A stretch of 64,000 nucleotides of DNA, taken from Apostichopus japonicus. Its lineage: Eukaryota > Echinodermata > Holothuroidea > Aspidochirotida > Stichopodidae. The notes under the pieces are model-generated. The model had not been told where the DNA came from. It did not search any database and saw nothing but the letters and a program-made list of their open reading frames with translations. Shown here piece by piece: positions 60,361 through 64,000 of this stretch (the first letter of the stretch is position 1; every line of letters begins with the position of its first letter). The position numbers and the translations under genes are program-made. The stretch covers positions 13,820,501-13,884,500 of the forward strand of contig NC_092562.1 of assembly GCF_037975245.1 (NCBI RefSeq), in the 5' to 3' direction.

Positions 60361-63300
60361 CTAGGTAGATGGATTTTGTTCTTGTTAAGTTCTTGAGAGA
60401 CAAATTGTAATTTAAATGTCTGTACCCCACAAGGTATCCTGGTACTCATACCACATTACCAGAATACAGTATCAATAGGTGAATTTTCATATTCCAGTAT
60501 AAAACCAAGGTCAAAGTTATTGTTGGCTTCTAATAGCAATGAAGGCATCTACTTTAGGCTGCCACTTAGATGCATTAAGGTGTATTTATATCACATTTAA
60601 GTTCTGTACCCCACAAGCTACACTGGTACTCATATAATATTAGGTCCTACAATGCGAATGATAAGTTTTATTCTGTATAGATTATCGCTGTCAATTAGAT
60701 GAATTTATATTGATGAGTTTTCATTGTTTGCTAGGTAGATGGATTTAGTTCTAATTAAGTTCTTGAGAGACATATTGTAATTGTAATTTAACTGTCTGTA
60801 CCCCACAAGGTATCCTGGCACTCATACCATATGACCAGAATACAGCATCAATAGGTGAATTTTCATTATCCTGTATATAAAGCACTGCCAAAAATATTGT
60901 TGGCTACTCATAGCAATAAAGGCATCTACTTAAGGCTGCCATTTAGATGCATTATTTTTAAGGTATATTTATATGACATTTAAGTTTTGTACCCCACAAG
61001 CTACACTGGTACTCATATAATATATAGTCCTACAATGCAGATGATAAGTTTTATTCTGTATAGATTATCGCTGTCAATTAGATGAATTTATATTGTAGAA
61101 TTTTCATTGTTTGCTAGGTAGATGGATTTTGTTCTTGTTAAGTTCTTGAGAGACAAATTGTAATTTAAATGTCTGTACCCCACAAGGTATCCTGGTACTC
61201 ATACCACATTACCAGAATACAGTATCAATAGGTGAATTTTCATATTCCAGTATAAAACCAAGGTCAAAGTTATTGTTGGCTTCTAATAGCAATGAAGGCA
61301 TCTACTTTAGGCTGCCACTTAGATGCATTAAGGTGTATTTATATCACATTTAAGTTCTGTACCCCACAAGCTACACTGGTACTCATATAATATTAGGTCC
61401 TACAATGCAAATGATAAGTTTTATTCTGTATAGATTATCGCTGTCAATTAGATGAATTTATATTGAAGAGTTTTCATTGTTTGCTAGGTAGATGGATTTA
61501 GTTCTAATTAAGTTCTTGAGAGACATATTGTAAGTGTAATTTAACTGTCTGTACCCCACAAGGTATCCTGGCACTCATACCATATGACCAGAATACAGCA
61601 TCAATAGGTGAATTTTCATTATCCTGTATATAAAGCACTGCCAAAAATATTGTTGGCTACTCATAGCAATAAAGGCATCTACTTAAGGCTGCCATTTAGA
61701 TGCATTATTTTTAAGGTATATTTATATGGCATTTAAGTTTTGTACCCCACAAGCTACACTGGTACTCATATAATATAAGGTCCTACAATGCAGATGATAA
61801 GTTTTATTCTGTATAGATTATCGCTGTCAATTAGATGAATTTATATTGAAGAATTTTCATTGTTTGCTAGGTAGATGGATTTTGTTCTTGTTAAGTTCTT
61901 GAGAGACAAATTGTAATTTAACTGTCTGTACCCCACAAGGTATCCTGGTACTCATACCACATGACCAGAATACAGTATCAATAGGTGAATTTTCATATTC
62001 CAGTATAAAACCAAGGTCAAAGTTATTGTTGGCTTCTAATAGCAATGAAGGCATCTACTTTAGGCTGCCACTTAGATGCATTAAGGTGTATTTATATCAC
62101 ATTTAAGTTCTGTACCCCACAAGCTACACTGGTACTCATATAATATTAGGTCCTACAATGCGAATGATAAGTTTTATTCTGTATAGATTATCGCTGTCAA
62201 TTAGATGAATTTATATTGAAGAGTTTTCATTGTTTGCTAGGTAGATGGATTTAGTTCTAATTAAGTTCTTGAGAGACATATTGTAATTGTAATTTAACTG
62301 TCTGTACCCCACAAGGTATCCTGGCACTCATACCATATGACCAGAATACAGCATCAATAGGTGAATTTTCATTATCCTGTATATAAAGCACTGCCAAAAA
62401 TATTGTTGGCTACTCATAGCAATGAAGGCATCTACTTAAGGCTGCCATTTAGATGCATTATTTTTAAGGTATATTTATATGACATTTAAGTTTTGTACCC
62501 CACAAGCTACACTGGTACTCATATAATATAAGGTCCTACAATGCGAATGATCAGTCTTATTCTGTATAGATTATCGCTGTCAATTAGATGAATTTATATT
62601 GAAGAATTTTCATTGTTTGCTAGGTAGATGGATTTGTTCTTATTAAGTTCTTGAGAGACAAATTGTAATTTAACTGTCTGTACCCCACAAGGTATCCTGG
62701 TACTCATTCCACATGACCAGAATACAGTATCAATAGGTGAATTTTCATATTCCAGTATAAAACCAAGGTCAAAGTTATTGTTGGCTTCTAATAGCAATGA
62801 AGGCATCTACTTTAGGCTGCCACTTAGATGCATTAAGGTGTATTTATATCACATTTAAGTTCTGTACCCCACAAGCTACACTGGTACTCATATAATATTA
62901 GGTCCTACAATGCGAATGATAAGTTTTATTCTGTATAGATTATCGCTGTCAATTAGATGAATTTATATTGAAGAGTTTTCATTGTTTGCTAGGTAGATGG
63001 ATTTAGTTCTAATTAAGTTCTTGAGAGACATATTGTAATTGTAATTTAACTGTCTGTACCCCACAAGGTATCCTGGCACTCATACCATATGACCAGAATA
63101 CAGCATCAATAGGTGAATTTTCATTATCCTGTATATAAAGCACTGCCAAAAATATTGTTGGCTACTCATAGCAATGAAGGCATCTACTTAAGGCTGCCAT
63201 TTAGATGCATTATTTTTAAGGTATATTTATATGACATTTAAGTTTTGTACCCCACAAGCTACACTGGTACTCATATAATATAAGGTCCTACAATGCGAAT

Positions 63301-64000
63301 GATCAGTCTTATTCTGTATAGATTATCGCTGTCAATTAGATGAATTTATATTGAAGAATTTTCATTGTTTGCTAGGTAGATGGATTTGTTCTTATTAAGT
63401 TCTTGAGAGACAAATTGTAATTTAACTGTCTGTACCCCACAAGGTATCCTGGCACTCATACCACATGACCAGAGTACAGTACGACAAATTGTAATTTAAC
63501 TGTCTGTACCCCACAAGGTATCCTGGCACTCATACCACATGACCAGAGTACAGTACAACAAATTGTCATTTGACTGTCTGTACCCCACAAGGTATCCTGG
63601 TACTCATACCACATGACCAGAATACAGTATCAATAGGTGAATTTTCATATTCCAGTATAAAACCAAGGTCAAAGTTATTGTTGGCTTCTAATAGCAATGA
63701 AGGCATCTACTTTAGGCTGCCACTTAGATGCATTAAGGTGTATTTATATCACATTTAAGTTCTGTACCCCACAAGCTACACTGGTACTCATATAATATTA
63801 GGTCCTACAATGCGAATGATAAGTTTTATTCTGTATAGATTATCGCTGTCAATTAGATGAATTTATATTGAAGAGTTTTCATTGTTTGCTAGGTAGATGG
63901 ATTTAGTTCTAATTAAGTTCTTGAGAGACATATTGTAATTGTAATTTAACTGTCTGTACCCCACAAGGTATCCTGGCACTCATACCATATGACCAGAATA
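60361..64000. repeat. 753-bp higher-order tandem units
   Basis: CTAGGTAGATGGATTT(T)GTTC starts at 60361, 61114, 61867, 62620 and 63372, spaced 752-753 bp. Each unit is two dimers of about 370 and 383 bp with distinct variants (TTCTAATTAAG versus TTCTTGTTAAG or TTCTTATTAAG). Homogeneity is high, as expected for recent amplification. Confidence 0.8.

Larger units (their letters stand above)
39325..64000. repeat. satellite array, ~370-bp dimeric unit, runs off the window
   Basis: The unit alternates two halves of about 185 bp. Half A starts CTGTACCCCACAAGGTATCC and later has CAATAGGTGAATTTTCAT. Half B starts CTGTACCCCACAAGCTACAC and later has CAATTAGATGAATTTATAT. The shared openings and ACTCATAY show the halves are old duplicates. 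Half-A starts near 39658, 40020 and 40395 show the full period of about 360-380 bp. Leftmost units are diverged or deleted; units to the right are much more uniform. Six near-identical 65-codon minus-strand frames (49207, 50719, 53875, 57913, 61857, 62594) recur because the repeat does, not because of selection. The right end of the array lies outside the window. Confidence 0.95.

Noticed and set aside
49207-62806. Six copies of a near-identical 65-70 codon minus-strand frame
   Set aside because: Each copy sits at the same phase of the satellite unit. Identity reflects recent array duplication, not protein conservation, and flanking DNA is equally conserved.

Overview
This is a gene-poor, repeat-dense stretch of a eukaryotic nuclear genome. 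It is AT-rich, has spliceosomal introns (GT...AG with pyrimidine-rich acceptors), a tRNA-derived SINE, many hAT-like DNA transposon remnants with runs of G at their ends, and long tandem arrays. The mix suggests a marine invertebrate, possibly a deuterostome such as an echinoderm, hemichordate or lancelet. That placement is inference; nothing here fixes the species. There are no bacterial-style genes, no rRNA and no CRISPR.

Layout. 0-6 kb: a 21-bp minisatellite, then a hAT-like element (1228-1730), then a 3.45-kb hAT-like insertion (1742-5190) with an 8-bp target duplication. The insertion carries a nested foldback element with amplified arms. 6-9 kb: two short hAT MITEs with 8-bp target duplications, inside a region where the word GGTAACGGAGGGACA recurs. 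11-18 kb: three further foldback elements of unrelated sequence (11123-12873, 14974-15989, 17572-18097), two of them with clear target duplications, and a tRNA-derived SINE inside the first. 20.6-24.2 kb: a second, larger copy of the foldback family first seen at 2.2-4.4 kb. 25-28 kb: a cluster of the near-palindrome GGTAACTCACGTTACC, an 862-bp hAT-like element, and a diverged copy of the 5.2-6.0 kb segment.

The one well-supported gene lies at 28.3-30.7 kb on the + strand. Its last four exons encode the C-terminal end of a tyrosine-recombinase-like catalytic domain, a short acidic linker, and a Myb/SANT-like C-terminal domain. The 5' exons were not found. Its 3' flank runs straight into a ~180-bp minisatellite (30.7-34.7 kb). 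Between 34.7 and 39.3 kb the sequence is mostly unique; it holds two tiny hairpin elements with target duplications (36.9-37.0 kb) and two candidate exons (38.2 and 38.8 kb) of unknown function.

From about 39.3 kb to the right edge, nearly 25 kb, the window is one satellite array. Its ~370-bp unit is a dimer of two diverged ~185-bp halves. It has several levels of higher-order duplication (periods of 74, 753, 1268, 1512, 4038 and 4552 bp) and runs off the window. The open frames in this array and in the foldback arms are by-products of repeats, not genes.
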